This document shows, piece after piece, positions 11,560-23,600 of a DNA stretch of 64,000 nt. The stretch is taken from NCBI GenBank assembly GCA_022457155.1, contig JAJGOT010000020.1:2566501-2630500 (forward strand). Direction: 5' to 3'. Within the stretch, counting starts at the first letter, position 1, and every line of letters starts with the position of its first letter. The translations under genes and the position numbers were made by a program. The notes under the pieces are model-generated. The model did not search any database and had not been told where the DNA came from. It saw only the letters and a list, made by a program, of their open reading frames with translations. The DNA is from Cladopsammia gracilis. Its lineage: Eukaryota > Cnidaria > Anthozoa > Scleractinia > Dendrophylliidae.

Positions 11560-12699
11560 CCTCAGTTATTACTTGTACTTCATTTTCCCACATTACTATC
11601 AAAAGAAATTCGGTAACACGGCATCGTGTTATGGCTAGCCTAACATGAAACAACTAATTTAATATTAACAACCACCCGTTTTCAACCGGGTCATTGAATT
11701 GTCCTGGGCAAGTATTCAAAATAGACAGGTGGGTTTTTTTTTAAGCCTAACGCCGGTATATTCTGTAGACAATACTTTACAAACAAGAGATTTGTGATTA
11801 AACGGTGATTATAACGTATTTCGTTTTTAATTATTGTTGTTCTTTCGTGGTTAACTTGTTGTCTTTATTTCTATTTAGTTCTTAATCCCCATCTTGTGAA
11901 TTTAATTTGTAACTATGTGACATCAAGGTGGGTTCAATTGGAGCTAAAATCAATTGAGCTGTTTTGTTTTGCAGCGTTTTTGTTTCTCAAGTCGTGCAAG
12001 GTACAATCTTATTCTACTTGCACTAAGTGAGCTTAACGACAACTGTTGATGCGGGACGTTTAATCAAATTAACTGAGATTTGGTCAAGTTTAGTAACTTA
12101 ATTATGATGTTATAGAATTGTCTTTGATGAAAAAACAATTCGATGGAATACGCCTTTCTCCACCATCAAAACGTTAATATCTCAATACGTCAAATATTTT
12201 GTTTTCTAATTTTGCTTCTTATACACGCCGGCTTTGTATGCAATTCAGTCAAAACAAAATAGTGATACACTTAAATGCTCATTCAGAACAAATTGAGCGA
12301 TGCAACTTTGGCAAGATTTTTAAAGAGCATTTAATTACCTTTGCTATCTTAAAATGACGTTAATCACAAAAATATTAAATAATCGATGCGGTTGTATTTC
12401 GGCAGATCACTTCCCCCAAAAAGATATTTTTTGAAACCGTAAGGTGTTGGGAAGGACTGTTCTAACACCTGATGAATCTGCTGGTCGCATTTCAATACAA
12501 GACATGAATTTTTAACGGCCGGGCGGTAAATTAAACAAAGCTTTCACAGGCAATATTGACGGTGACCGATAGATTATATTTCGTTGCGATATTTGCCGCT
12601 TACAAAGATTGTAAGACAAGGAAATACATCTCAATGGTTTATACCTCATCTGTGGAGAAATGAACAGCGGGACACACGCAAGAGCTCGCTTTAGAAAAC
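11560..12699. promoter_or_regulatory. Divergent intergenic region, candidate bidirectional promoter
   Basis: It lies between the start codons of the 8941-11559 gene (minus) and the 12700-17374 gene (plus). Short upstream ATGs occur on both sides (a five-codon uORF before the minus-strand gene; an ATG at 12660 overlapping the plus-strand start). I see no convincing TATA box. Shared control is inferred only from the head-to-head layout. Confidence 0.35.
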
Positions 12700-15600
12700 A
12701 TGGAAATAGTGCATTTCTCACCAGGAAGGGCGCTAATAATGTTGGTTCCTCCGCTTGTGATTTTGATGACAACCTTATCTATGGGGGATGGTTTTCACGA
12801 TAGAAAAGAAACCCATTGGAATTTAAACTATGGACACAAACATGCAATATGGACAAAATCGTCGGTCGAAGGTGCCTATCGGAAAACCGATATACATTCA
12901 CCGAATAAAAATGTTGATGGTATTAAGTTTGCCACTAAACGATCTGAGGAAAATTTGTTTACGACACCTGTGAGGCGAGCGGGAAAGGGAATGAGATTCC
13001 CTCGTATTGGTCGCCAAAAAGTAAGAGGTAGGTGAGAGCTGTTCATACCTGATCTACTTTGACTTACCTTCCATAAAGTTTAGAAATATCAGAAGTGTCC
13101 ACACACTGCAAAGAGAATTATTTTAATTGTTGCTTTTGAACTATTATACAACCAAACCGTGCATGTAACAGAAATGCAAGTGTACCGTGTTTTCTCCATT
13201 AAACACCTGGGGCGTTAATTCCAAACTTGGTACGTTAGAAGGGACGTTTGTTCGAGAGCGGCATCTCATCCTTACGGGGCGTTTATCTTTTGGTTTCATT
13301 TTTGTAACTGAAAAATGTTGTGTGCTATTGCTGTAAAAGAAACGCTTTTATTAACATACAAAGAACAAGAACAATTCTAAAACCAGAAACCGATAAGTGG
13401 GTTGAAACGTGCAACTGTCTCTTGTACGCTTCAAAACAAGCTTCCGATTAATTTGCTGAGTTGTTACAGTCATATTTGGAAAATCAAGATAAAAATATTA
13501 ACCAATCAATTCGCTAGAACAACTTGCTTCCAATCTCGAGGGACCGAGGGGTTTCCAAATATGGTACTAAGCAAAAAATGAATATTCGGAAGCTGTGAAT
13601 GCAAGTTTCAACCCACTTATGGGTTTCTGCTAAAACCCAAATGTGTGCACCAAACTTAGTGTCGTAACCAAAGTTTTGCCTGTAAGTGAGTGAGTCAAGA
13701 AGACCATTAAACAGTATAAAAGATCTCCAGGGGTAGCAGGGCACCTCCCGCTCATCCATTGAGTGTATTTTCCCAAACGCTCCTAATACATCATCACCAT
13801 CATCATCCGTTGACTCAAACACGATATTTGAGACAGGCCATGTGTCTGACACACCACACGTTCCCGCGATCAGCCAACAGGCTAGCAAACTCTTCCCTAG
13901 ACTCCACTTCTGCAGCTTCCATTAAGATTTGCAGATTCGTCTGCCATGCGTTGTTTTCCATACTACTACCTTGCTGGCGGGCAGTTCAGGGTGCCGATGG
14001 CAGTGCCTCGCCAACCGCAGACGACGTTCCTTCACCTTCTTAGACAATTTTGGAATAGGGCCGTACAACTCCTGATACACTTGCATCATATATCATGCAA
14101 TATTTTCCGCTGATAGATGCTTGTGTTTTCATATTGCTACAGGTTCATGAATATAATTCAAATTTAAGGCACCCGGTAGTCTCACCTCCCGTAAGCGACC
14201 ACCTTCTCTTAGCATTTAGGTGATCGGTTACGGTAAGTTCAACTGTCTGTTATTTGACTCCATTTTGTAATACAAGAAATGTCAAGGGTAACCCATTGTG
14301 CATCGTACCGGAGTCGTGCAAATAGACACGCCCTCTATATAAACACTCGAGGTGATTATTTCTTTTAGACGAAGTTTTACAGGGTCGTTATTTCACGAGG
14401 GGCGTTTATATGAGATCCTTTAACTGTGATGTTTTTATCACAGATATCGATTCTACATCAAGTTAATAATTGAGTGTTGCATCTATGAGTTCTCCAAAAT
14501 GCTAACGAATGTGGCGTCGACCCAGTATTCATAAATAAATTATATAATTATATTATCAATATGGTTTCTATAGGTAATTTTACCAAATATTATATTGTGA
14601 CTAAATCCGAGAATAGTCGAACTTCCAAGGAAAAAGATATGAAGTACTGGGTTGACTTTACATTCATGCATTAGCATATAACTCACAGATGCAACACTCA
14701 AATCAAGAAATATTACACCACGCCATCATTCATTTGTTGTAGAATTGATATTTGTGATAAAAAAGTCATTAGCAAACCTTTTCCTTTAACGTCTGTGGAA
14801 TAGTGTAATAATGCGATGAAACAAAAGACGCAAAGAAAGACTTCCAGTTGGCATCCATAACGTCTGGGAAGATACTGTTCATAACACCTTAATTCCCAAT
14901 ATAAAAATACAAATTCTCCCTTCTTGTTTCCATACATTTATTTTAGTAGTAGTGGGGAGACGTTGTTCAAATGTCAAGATAATTCATTTTGGGTGATCAT
15001 ATCCCTGATTCTCATAACCTCTGTGATTGATTACGCGTTGATATTACATGGAGAAATTTGATGCTGATCACTACAGGGGTTTAAAGAGTTAATGCATAAG
15101 ATTCCTAACATTATAATAAGAACACCTGCTTACGAAAAATAAACCTTTTCTTATAACTAAGTACTGGTGTTTCTTTTAACAGACTTCATTAGGCGGAGGA
15201 GTGACTTGCCTTTTGTAAAGAGACCGTATTGGAATAGTGTCTCGGTTGTTCATCCCTGGTACGACCCAAGGCTTTACAAAAAGCAGTTTACCAACAGCAA
15301 GGACCTGGAAGTTGATGATGAGCCATATATTGTCCTTCCTCCTGATAACACGATTAACACCAAAGAGGAGGCTTTTAAGCTGGATGAAGAAACAGCAACA
15401 ACGGTGAAGCCAGCTACAGTTGCAAGTTCAAAGCCTTCATCAACACCTCGAACGGAACCACCCATCACAACAACACCAACGACGCCCACTACACCTACAA
15501 CACCGCTGACAACACCTACGACACTGCCTCCCATTACCACCCCTCTTACCACCACTCCTCCTACCACCACTCCAACTACGCCTACACCACCACCAACTGC

Positions 15601-17374
15601 AAAGCCAACAGAAAAATTACAGGTTATAAACATCCAGGCTGGAACGCCTCCTATAAAAAGAGCCTTCCCAACAGCGGCCAACATTAATCTCAACTTGGAG
15701 ATCGGTGATAACGAAGATGCTAGTCAGCCTCAGCAGCATGAGAGCGTGCCAGTGACACCCACTGCTCAAAACATTTATACTTTAAATCAGCAGGAGGAAT
15801 CTGCAGTACAACCCACTCCACAAATAATAATAGCACCCATGCCTGCGGGAATGGCGGCTTCCCAAAATCAACAACCTCAGATAATAATGGCACAGCCTGC
15901 TCAAACACCACCTCCACCAGAAGTTATATTCGCGCCTCAACCGACTGCTCAACCACAGCCACAATATGTTGTAGCAGCCCCGCCACCAGTACAACCTCAA
16001 CCACAGTATGTTATGGCAGCGCCACAGACCGCCCAACCCGCACCGGTACCAGCACCAGCTCCAATCATCATTCCTGCGCCAACACCACCGCCACCGGTAG
16101 TGTATCAACAGCAAATCATTCAACCTGCTCCGGCCCCTGTTCCTGTTCCTGCTTCTCCGATCTATGTATCTCAAGCAGCCCCTCCACGAGCGGTCATAGC
16201 CGCGGCCCCACCTTCTCCAGTTTATGGTCCACTGAACGCGGTCGCTAATCAACCGCAAGTTAGCATTTCCGCGTCCCCACCAGCTTCAATAACAGTGAAT
16301 TCTCCGGGAGCTCCATCACCTATGATGATGTCTTCCTCTTTCTTGGGAATGCCTTCAGTCTACCCCTTCCTTTCTATACCTCAAGGAGGACCACTGGCCC
16401 AAATGGGAATGTTTCAGAATCCGCAATTGCCAATGAACCAGGCATGGCCGTCGCCATTCTCCCAGCAATTCCAGCTTGCCCAACAGTTCCCTTCTTCGTC
16501 CATGCTTTCGTCACCTCTTCTGTCGTCTATGCCTCAAAGTTTTGATCCACTACTTTACAGCAGCCTAACCGGAATGTTTGCAAATGCAATTCGTTCTTCC
16601 ATGATCCAACCTCAGCCAAACGCTCTTGCATCAGCATTGGCCCTTGCTGCTAGTCAAGCTCAGGCACGTGATCAGCCCCCTGACCTTCTAACGGCTGCTT
16701 TGACCCAAGCCTTAGCTCAAAACATACAGCAAGGAATTCAACCAATCAGCAATGCTAAGTTAGTACAGGCATTATCGCAGGCCCTGTCGCAAGGTCAACC
16801 TGCAGTGCCGCCGAATACCAACCCTCCCGCTTACCCTCCACAACAAGGACCACCGCCGCCGCCACCACCGCCCAACCAATCACCATCGCCCAACCAACCA
16901 CCACCGCCCAACCAACCACCACCACCACCACCAAGAAACAGCGAACAACAACCTCCTTACCCTCAAATCCAAATTCCATCATACCAGGTAGTTCCTAATC
17001 CTGAACAACAATCGCCGCCTCTTCGAGACACAAGATCCGATGCTATAAACAATAATTACTCGGTAAACAAGGTTGGGAAGGCCCTGGCTAGTGCCCTGAT
17101 CAAGGCAGCGAAGAAGATTGCTAGTCGCAATCCACGTTTAAGCATAAAAAGATACAAAGGATCACATTACAGAAATCACAGTCGTGAACGGGAACGCTCA
17201 TTTGTTCCTTTACTAAATTCGCATTCAATTTACCAAACACTTAATCCTACAAACACGAAATGGGCAAATGTGGACCTGAAAAACATCTTTGCCATATTTC
17301 GTCCATTCTGGAAACGTTTCTCACATCCTTGTTACCTAAGAGGATGTCATATTTTTGCAAGATGCCCTAGCTAG
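12700..17374 (+). CDS. Secreted Pro/Thr/Gln-rich protein, third member of the cluster, 839 aa
   Basis: Exons 12700-13027 and 15183-17374, phase-1 intron (AGAG|GTAGGT; TTTTAACAG|ACTTC). Phase 1 agrees with both neighbouring paralogues and decides between several GT sites around 13021-13032. Exon 1 gives a signal peptide (hydrophobic ALIMLVPPLVILMTTLSMG) and a basic stretch with KR/RR sites, possibly a propeptide; further RRR and KR sites follow in exon 2. Then come a Thr/Pro mucin-like block (about 199-254), INLNLEI (277-283) and QIIIAPMP (about 323), both matching modules of the minus-strand paralogues, PAP/VMAAP repeats, an Ala/Leu/Gln helix-prone region with ALASALALAA and LVQALSQALSQ, a poly-Pro block, and a basic C-terminus with three Cys. 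The six-Cys motif and GYPAGG repeats are absent. Function unknown; extracellular structural role inferred. Confidence 0.8.
13028..15182 (+). other. Intron of the third cluster gene
   Basis: 2155 bp. It holds a decayed LINE fragment at about 13830-14050; the remainder shows no recognised feature. Confidence 0.65.
13830..14050 (-). mobile_element. Decayed non-LTR retrotransposon C-terminal fragment
   Basis: Minus-strand translation begins LSKKVKERRLRLARHCHRHP, continues with ELPASKVVVW and THGRR, then after a stop and frame change EFASLLADRGNVW. This order (KxRRLRLAxHCxRHxE, ASKxVxWxxxHGRR, a later ADR-x-W tail) is the conserved region just after the reverse transcriptase in many invertebrate LINE-type pol proteins. 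No RT domain is present, so it is a truncated relic inside a host intron. The exact clade cannot be set from this piece. Confidence 0.55.
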
Positions 17375-17570
17375 TTATTCTAGGAGCGAAAACAAAACAT
17401 TGCATGATTAATACGATCGTTTTGCGCTGACATTATATGTCAGTGTCTGTACCTTAATAGCCGTCCTCTGCAAAACCATGTTGATCAACATCAATGGCCA
17501 TGCTGTGATTCATTTCTTTAGAATTAACGTCGTTTTTCCATTTCCAGTTATAAGGTATCTGTGATACTTA

Positions 17571-17700
17571 CCAGTGGCGGATCCAGAATCCATCGCAAGG
17601 GGAAGCACGGTAAATGGGGTGGGGGGAGTGAAAATGTTAGATTTTGCCGAGATAAGATGGGCGCTCCCCCCAGACCCCTCCGTTGGGTCCGCCACATCCT
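17571..17700. mobile_element. Short MITE with AGTGGCGGATCC-type ends
   Basis: Left end AGTGGCGGATCCAG; right end, reverse-complemented, TGTGGCGGACCCAAC. About 130 bp, GC-rich, with 'ggggtggggggag' inside. This end type is common for hAT-like non-autonomous elements; the superfamily is inferred. Confidence 0.55.
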
Positions 17701-18833
17701 CGGAAACCCAGGGGCAGTTAGTTAGGCGAGGAAAAGTAAAAAAAGGCGAAAAAATCGGCGGGAGAAAAGGTAACGAGGGATCATAGTAATTAGCAGAGTA
17801 ATTAGCACGTCTGAGTGTTGTGTCCCATTTCCTCCCACTTTTTTCGACGAGACCCAAACTGGGTTTAAACTCCGGCCAGAGTTACAAACCCGATAACCAC
17901 CTTCATACATAAGAAATTGTTTCAGGCCTATCACCCTAAATCCTTCTTTCTAGGCCAAAACAGCAAACCTCTATACCCTACTGTGGACAAGTAAGCAAAC
18001 CGCATTGTTATTATTATTACTATTCTCTTTTAGATCAAAACGGCTCAAAAACCCATCTGATGCTCTTTGAAGCGGCACATATGCATTTTTGTTAACATAG
18101 GAGAGTTGCTACATGATATTTTAAAAAGAACACAAAACTTTTTCAGTTCCTAATATAAGAGATATTTTTATGCCTATATCGTGGCTGCATACCCAGGATG
18201 GGTGGAGAAGGTTCTCCCTAGAAAATAACGCTAGAAAGTTCAATATTTTTTTTCTTTTTTCAAATTCTCTCCTTTCCTCCACTCTCCCTTTGTTTTGTTT
18301 TTCTGGCCAAGCTTCTTTTAAGATATACTGGCTTCATCATTGTTAAACCTCCCTAACGGAATTGCCACAAATTTGTAAAATATCATTTTTAATTTGTAGT
18401 ATATATTTACACTTATTAAAAAAGAGACATCAATGAGTTTTAACACTCTCTAGATATATGTCATAATAACGAATTTAACACAAAACAAAAGCGATTGAAA
18501 ACAAAAGTTAGAATGTGGCTCATTTAAAGGAGCGAGTCAAGGAACTTGAAATATTACCGCACAAATGTGCGTTGGCAAACTATAACCACTAAACAAGAGC
18601 GTATACCCAGCCTTTTTGAAAAAGGTGGGGCCCAGAGGGGGGTTATCTCGTCCGAAATCAGTCACTCAAAACAGGCTAAACAGGCATTCAAACCGCATGC
18701 GCATGTCACGTTCGGGAAAGAAGTTCGAAAAGGGGGTTCCGGAACCCCTTGTTTCATGAAAATGTGACAGCCTTTTAGTGTAATAATTTTACCACCACTA
18801 AGTTGCTTTCTTGTCGCTCTGTTTGCGTATAAA

Positions 18834-19410
18834 TCTAACATTTTCGTAGGGCCAGCAGGCAAGTAATAATTTTCAAAAAGGTCACGACTTTTTAACTGCA
18901 AACAAGTTTCGGATGAAACTTCATCCATCTTCAGTACAAGAAATAGAACCAGCTAGTAGGTGTGATATAAATACAAGAAGGGTACAATTTATTAGCTAAC
19001 TACAACCAGTTGCAAAATGGTTGGAACAGTCTCCCAAAATAGCGGGTTTTCCTTAAAAAAAGGATAAAAATTTGAAAAATAAACCACTTAGTTTCCTTCT
19101 GACCCCCCGTCCCCCTTTCAAAGTTGTTTCGCTTATGGATTGAATGGAATTCCGACATTCAGACAACATTGACAAGGGAGGGGGGAGCATTCAATGTTTA
19201 AAGTGTTAAATTTGTAGAATTGCCGTTTTTATGCAGAGTGTGTCAACTATTTTTGCAAGTGGTTGTAGCTTTATTTTCTACACCATTGTGTCCTTCTTGT
19301 ATTTATATCACACCCACTAGCTGGTTCTGTTTCTTGTACTCTGAGATGGATTAAGTTTCATCCGAAACATGTTTGCAATTAAAATGTCGTGACCTTTTTG
19401 AAAATCTAAC
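18834..19410. mobile_element. Foldback element with ~115-bp inverted arms
   Basis: 18875-18987 (from 'ggtcacgacttttt' through 'tttcggatgaaactt' and 'tagctgg'-type sequence) is the reverse complement, with scattered differences, of about 19287-19401. The interior ~300 bp is unique and non-coding. Confidence 0.65.
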
Positions 19411-20504
19411 ATTTAATTTTAAAGAGCCGTGGGCTAAGAACAACTCAAACTATCAAAATAAATACTTACGTTGTTCACGAACGTAAAACAGCCTTCCTCG
19501 TGTTAAAAACGGCATCATGAAAAATGGCAGAAAATTCGTGATCACGTGATACTTTCTGCCGTTCGCGTTTGCCATAATTAACATAGTTTGGTTGCAGTGC
19601 ATGCCGGGAAGATACGAATATATGTCACATCATGTCCAAGTATTTGCAGATAATTTGACTTTATAGGATATGAATCAGCATAGATCATACTTGACAGACT
19701 TCTGGGCCGGGTTCAAACCATTTTCTACAAAGAAAACCATTAGATGGCTAATATTAAGATAGAATGTATTTATGGGGGGAGTACGCAGATTAGGACTTAA
19801 ACAGACGTTGGAACTATCAAAATCATTCCCGCGTGGAAAGCAGCTATCCAAAATAATCTTTGTAGCACAAGGAAAGAAATAACGTTTTGTTATATAGTAT
19901 AAATATTTGTTGGATGTTCCTCTGGATTACTGCTTCCGTCATTTCGACAATTCCCAATTCGCTACAGGCTTTCCTCTTATTCAATTTGTACGAGGGTGGA
20001 ACCGTAACAAATATCTGCCCATGCAGTCAGTGCTAACGAAACAATAAATATCATGTTTTTCCTTTTCGTCCATATTATATTTCTCTTTTATTTTGTCTCC
20101 AAAGTATCTCCTTTTAATTTTACTTTATAGCTATTAACTGTGGACAACTCAATTACAAATCACAAAGAAACCATATTTTCCTTTATTTTGCATTGATTGT
20201 CCTTAGATATCTTTCATATTATTTTCCTACGTTTGGTTCCTTCTTTTGTGTAGTCTTTTCCTTTACCCTACACCATTGCAACGCAATTTTTAAAACGTAC
20301 GCGAACAGCCAACATTACAATTTCTCTCACTTTCAATGTTTTGTCACTTAGCTTTTCGTCTCAATTTATATTATATCGTATTTCGGTCCTTATTGAGTTC
20401 ATTACCGATTTTTGTTATATACGAAACCCTAAAAACCAGTTTATAATTTCCCCATATGTTTTCCTTTTTCTTCCGACTCGGTTTTCTTCAAATGAAGGAT
20501 TCAT

Positions 20505-20510
20505 TTTATT
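20505..20510 (-). terminator. Poly(A) signal AATAAA for the 1673-aa gene
   Basis: AATAAA on the minus strand about 122 nt downstream of the stop codon at 20632. Confidence 0.5.
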
Positions 20511-20631
20511 TCTTCTTTTAACTGTCTTGCTTTTCTTTCTGTTCTATCCTTCTAAGTGAAGTCATCCCAGATTAATATTTTACAGCAAACACCATTAAAC
20601 CTGGTTATCATTTTCCTGCTTCCTTTGATTT

Positions 20632-23600
20632 TTAGTTGTTTTTCTTTTGGATCTCCTTCCTATTTATAGTTCCTTTTTTCGTGCCACTTTGTTCTTCCAA
20701 CTTGTGCACTGGAGGCGGAACCATTAGTACCGTTTCAACATTGCTGTCATTCTCAAGACCTTGAGGTGGATTAGGTAGAAATAGTGGCCCGGAACGCTGT
20801 CCTTGTGTATCAAACGTAAATCCAGGAACAATATCGGGCTTACTGTTAGCATCAGTTGGAGGAACAAACACCCTGCCTAGAAAGCTGTCGGGTGATTTTT
20901 CACCAGAATTGGCAGTGTTCTGGTTTGGAAAGGTTGGACTTTCCCATTGCGATAGCGTCTTTTCGAGTTTTGAGTTAAAATCGTTTGGTGACTGGCTCAT
21001 TAGTGGCGATTTCCAGTCGAAGTTGTTTGAGTATCTTCCCTTCTGAACTGTTTGGTCAGAGAAATCTTGGTCATCGTCATCAACTGTTTTGTCAACACTT
21101 CCCTTGGTATTGGTACCGTAGCTATGAATTGCATCCATATTATAAACGGCTTTTGTACCGCCCGCAGCGGCTGACTTGATCATTTTCTCTATGGCATTTA
21201 GAGATAAATTTGGCAATCTTAGCCGATGGCCATTTCGACTTGCCGTGCCTCCTTCTATATTATCGGTACCTTTTCTGCTGAACGTAGATCGTTGTTGGAA
21301 AAGTGCTTTCTGTCGCGCGATAGCATTTTGCTGTAGAAGATTCTTCTGTTGCTCGGAAAATTGTAGAGAGTTTTCTGGAAGAGGCCCATTGGCTAACCCA
21401 GCTCTCATTGTTCCTAACATTCCTATATGCTGCCTTAGTAGACTTGCCTGTGAATTGTCTAACCCATCCAGCAAACCTGGAGTGAAACTCGTGTCACTCT
21501 CACCAGGCACATCGTGAACAACATTTTCTACCGAATCATCTTCTTGTGAGTATTCTTCTCCTCCATCAGTTAAGTCTCGCCTATTACCCGCAGTGATCTC
21601 CCGATGTCCATTCTCTGGGATACTCTGAGTACCTCGTTCTATTAATTCTTGTACATTTTTCTCAGAGAAATCTGCCGCACCTCCATCCGGTGGATTTTGT
21701 ACGTGTTGGGTGAAGTCACTCTGCTTTGGCGTATAACTTGAAGAGGAAGTCATGGACTCGGGTTCGTTCTGCTCAGTTTCCGTCTCCTCCGTCCGATAGT
21801 CCCTAGGTGTTTGCAATGAAACGGAAGGCTGCTCTGTTGAAAACGCAAAGAGTTGTTGGGAAGGGACATAAATGGGTTGAAATTCTCTTGATTGCGGCTC
21901 TTTGGAATCTTCATTTATATTTGACTGAAAAGTGGGCATGCTTTCTGCATAAGGCTCCTGCCTTTGTGTGTCTTCTTGCCTTGGGAAGAAGGCCTTCTCT
22001 GGAAACTGACCAAAGTCGTCAGAAAGTTCCGTTAACGAATGTGGGGGGCCGTTTCGAAAAGCAAATTCTCGAACTTGATTAAGTGTTTTTTCTGGTCTAA
22101 GGGGCAATCTTAAAGAACTATCTCCAAAAACAGATAACCCATTGTTTATTGAATACCCTTTGCGTTTGATAGTGTAGATTGGGTCTTCCATTTGCATTTG
22201 GTCAGCCATAAACTGTTCTCTTGGATCGCTACTTTGAATGCCAAGTTCAGTTGGAGCGGATAATGCTGTGAAGGGAAGAACATTTGGAACCATGCGTGGA
22301 TTGACTACATAATTTCCCATATTGACGAAATTCCTAATGAAACGAGCTTTCTCTTTTAGTTTAGCCAAAGAATGCTTTTTAGTTTCATTTAAATGTTTTT
22401 TAGCCTTTTCGATTTTCGTTATGTCGCTCTTTGTATAACTCTGATTTTTTAATACATTTCCACTGTTGTTACTTCCGTTTAAGGCTTGGTCTATCGCATT
22501 ATCGTTGACCAAGTGTTCTTTCTCATGGGATACTTTGGAAGAATTCTTTATGCGGTGTATTACATCTCGTTTCTGAAATATCTGTCTCTGTATGTTGTTT
22601 GGCACAGCTTTATCGGGTGCATTAAAATGCCAGTTCTTTTCTTCTGGGTATGGGACGTTCTTCTCTCCCAATATGGTGTTCATTCCTTGCATAGCATAAG
22701 CAGGGAAGGGAATTTGATAACCGCGATTAAATGCACCAGATTTAGTTTCAATATTTTTTCCATCTGCTGCGAAAGTATTAAAACTTTTTCGTTCATCAAC
22801 TTCAGGGTGAAAACCTGCTGCAGTATCCTGGTAAAAACGACTGAATGTTGGACCGTAGATTGCAGGAAAGTAGCCCCTGGATTGGAGTATATTCCACCTG
22901 GCAGCGGGATCTAATCCGGGGAGACGAGAAGGCCATTGGGAAGAAACCTTGCGAGGATCAGCCATCAACGATATTTTTCGTGTTCTTACAGGATACCATC
23001 TGTTCAGCATTGGGGATGACTGATATGTCGCTTGCATTTCTGTCAGTTGTGGATCCATATTACCAGGAAAACCTTGACGTCTGTCATAATTAGTCCCCGT
23101 GTTTTCGTTGGGAAGACCTTCGTACGCTTTGTTGGCTTCTATTTTGAGTATCGGAGAAGATTGTCTGGTAAATGGGATTTGAAAGATCTGAGGATGTTTA
23201 TTGTAGTTCGCTTGCGAGGGGATGGCAGGCCTAGGGAACTTATTTTCGTCCATTGTTGGTTCATTCTCTTCCTGGTCGACGTAAGAGTCTTGAGAGGTTG
23301 TGCCGAGATTTTCGCTTTTCTCCTGCGATTGAGTCTCAAAATTAAATTCTTGTGGCTCTCTCATTCCATAGGCAAACCTCGTATTCCAAGGAGGAACAAA
23401 ATAATTTCTTGTTTGTGGAAAAGGCAATCTGAATTGGAAAGGGACTTTTCTTGCCGGAAATCCATTTTCTTGCATCGAATCAAACCGTTGTGTTATAGGC
23501 ATCAGAGGGTAATGTAAGGGTTGACGACTGAAGAACTGGGGATTAATATTGAGCAGAGATTGGAATAAGGCTCGCGCTCTCATTGCGCGCATGCGCTTTT

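Larger units (their letters stand above)
17375..20504. other. Convergent intergenic region between the third and fourth cluster genes
   Basis: Contains a MITE (17571-17700) and a foldback element (18834-19410). The stretches 17710-18830 and 19420-20500 are AT-rich with no gene, tRNA or repeat I can support. Confidence 0.55.

Noticed and set aside
15274..15693. Long open frames antisense to the third cluster gene
   Set aside because: They arise from low-complexity Thr/Pro codons read backwards; no signal peptide, domain or splice context.
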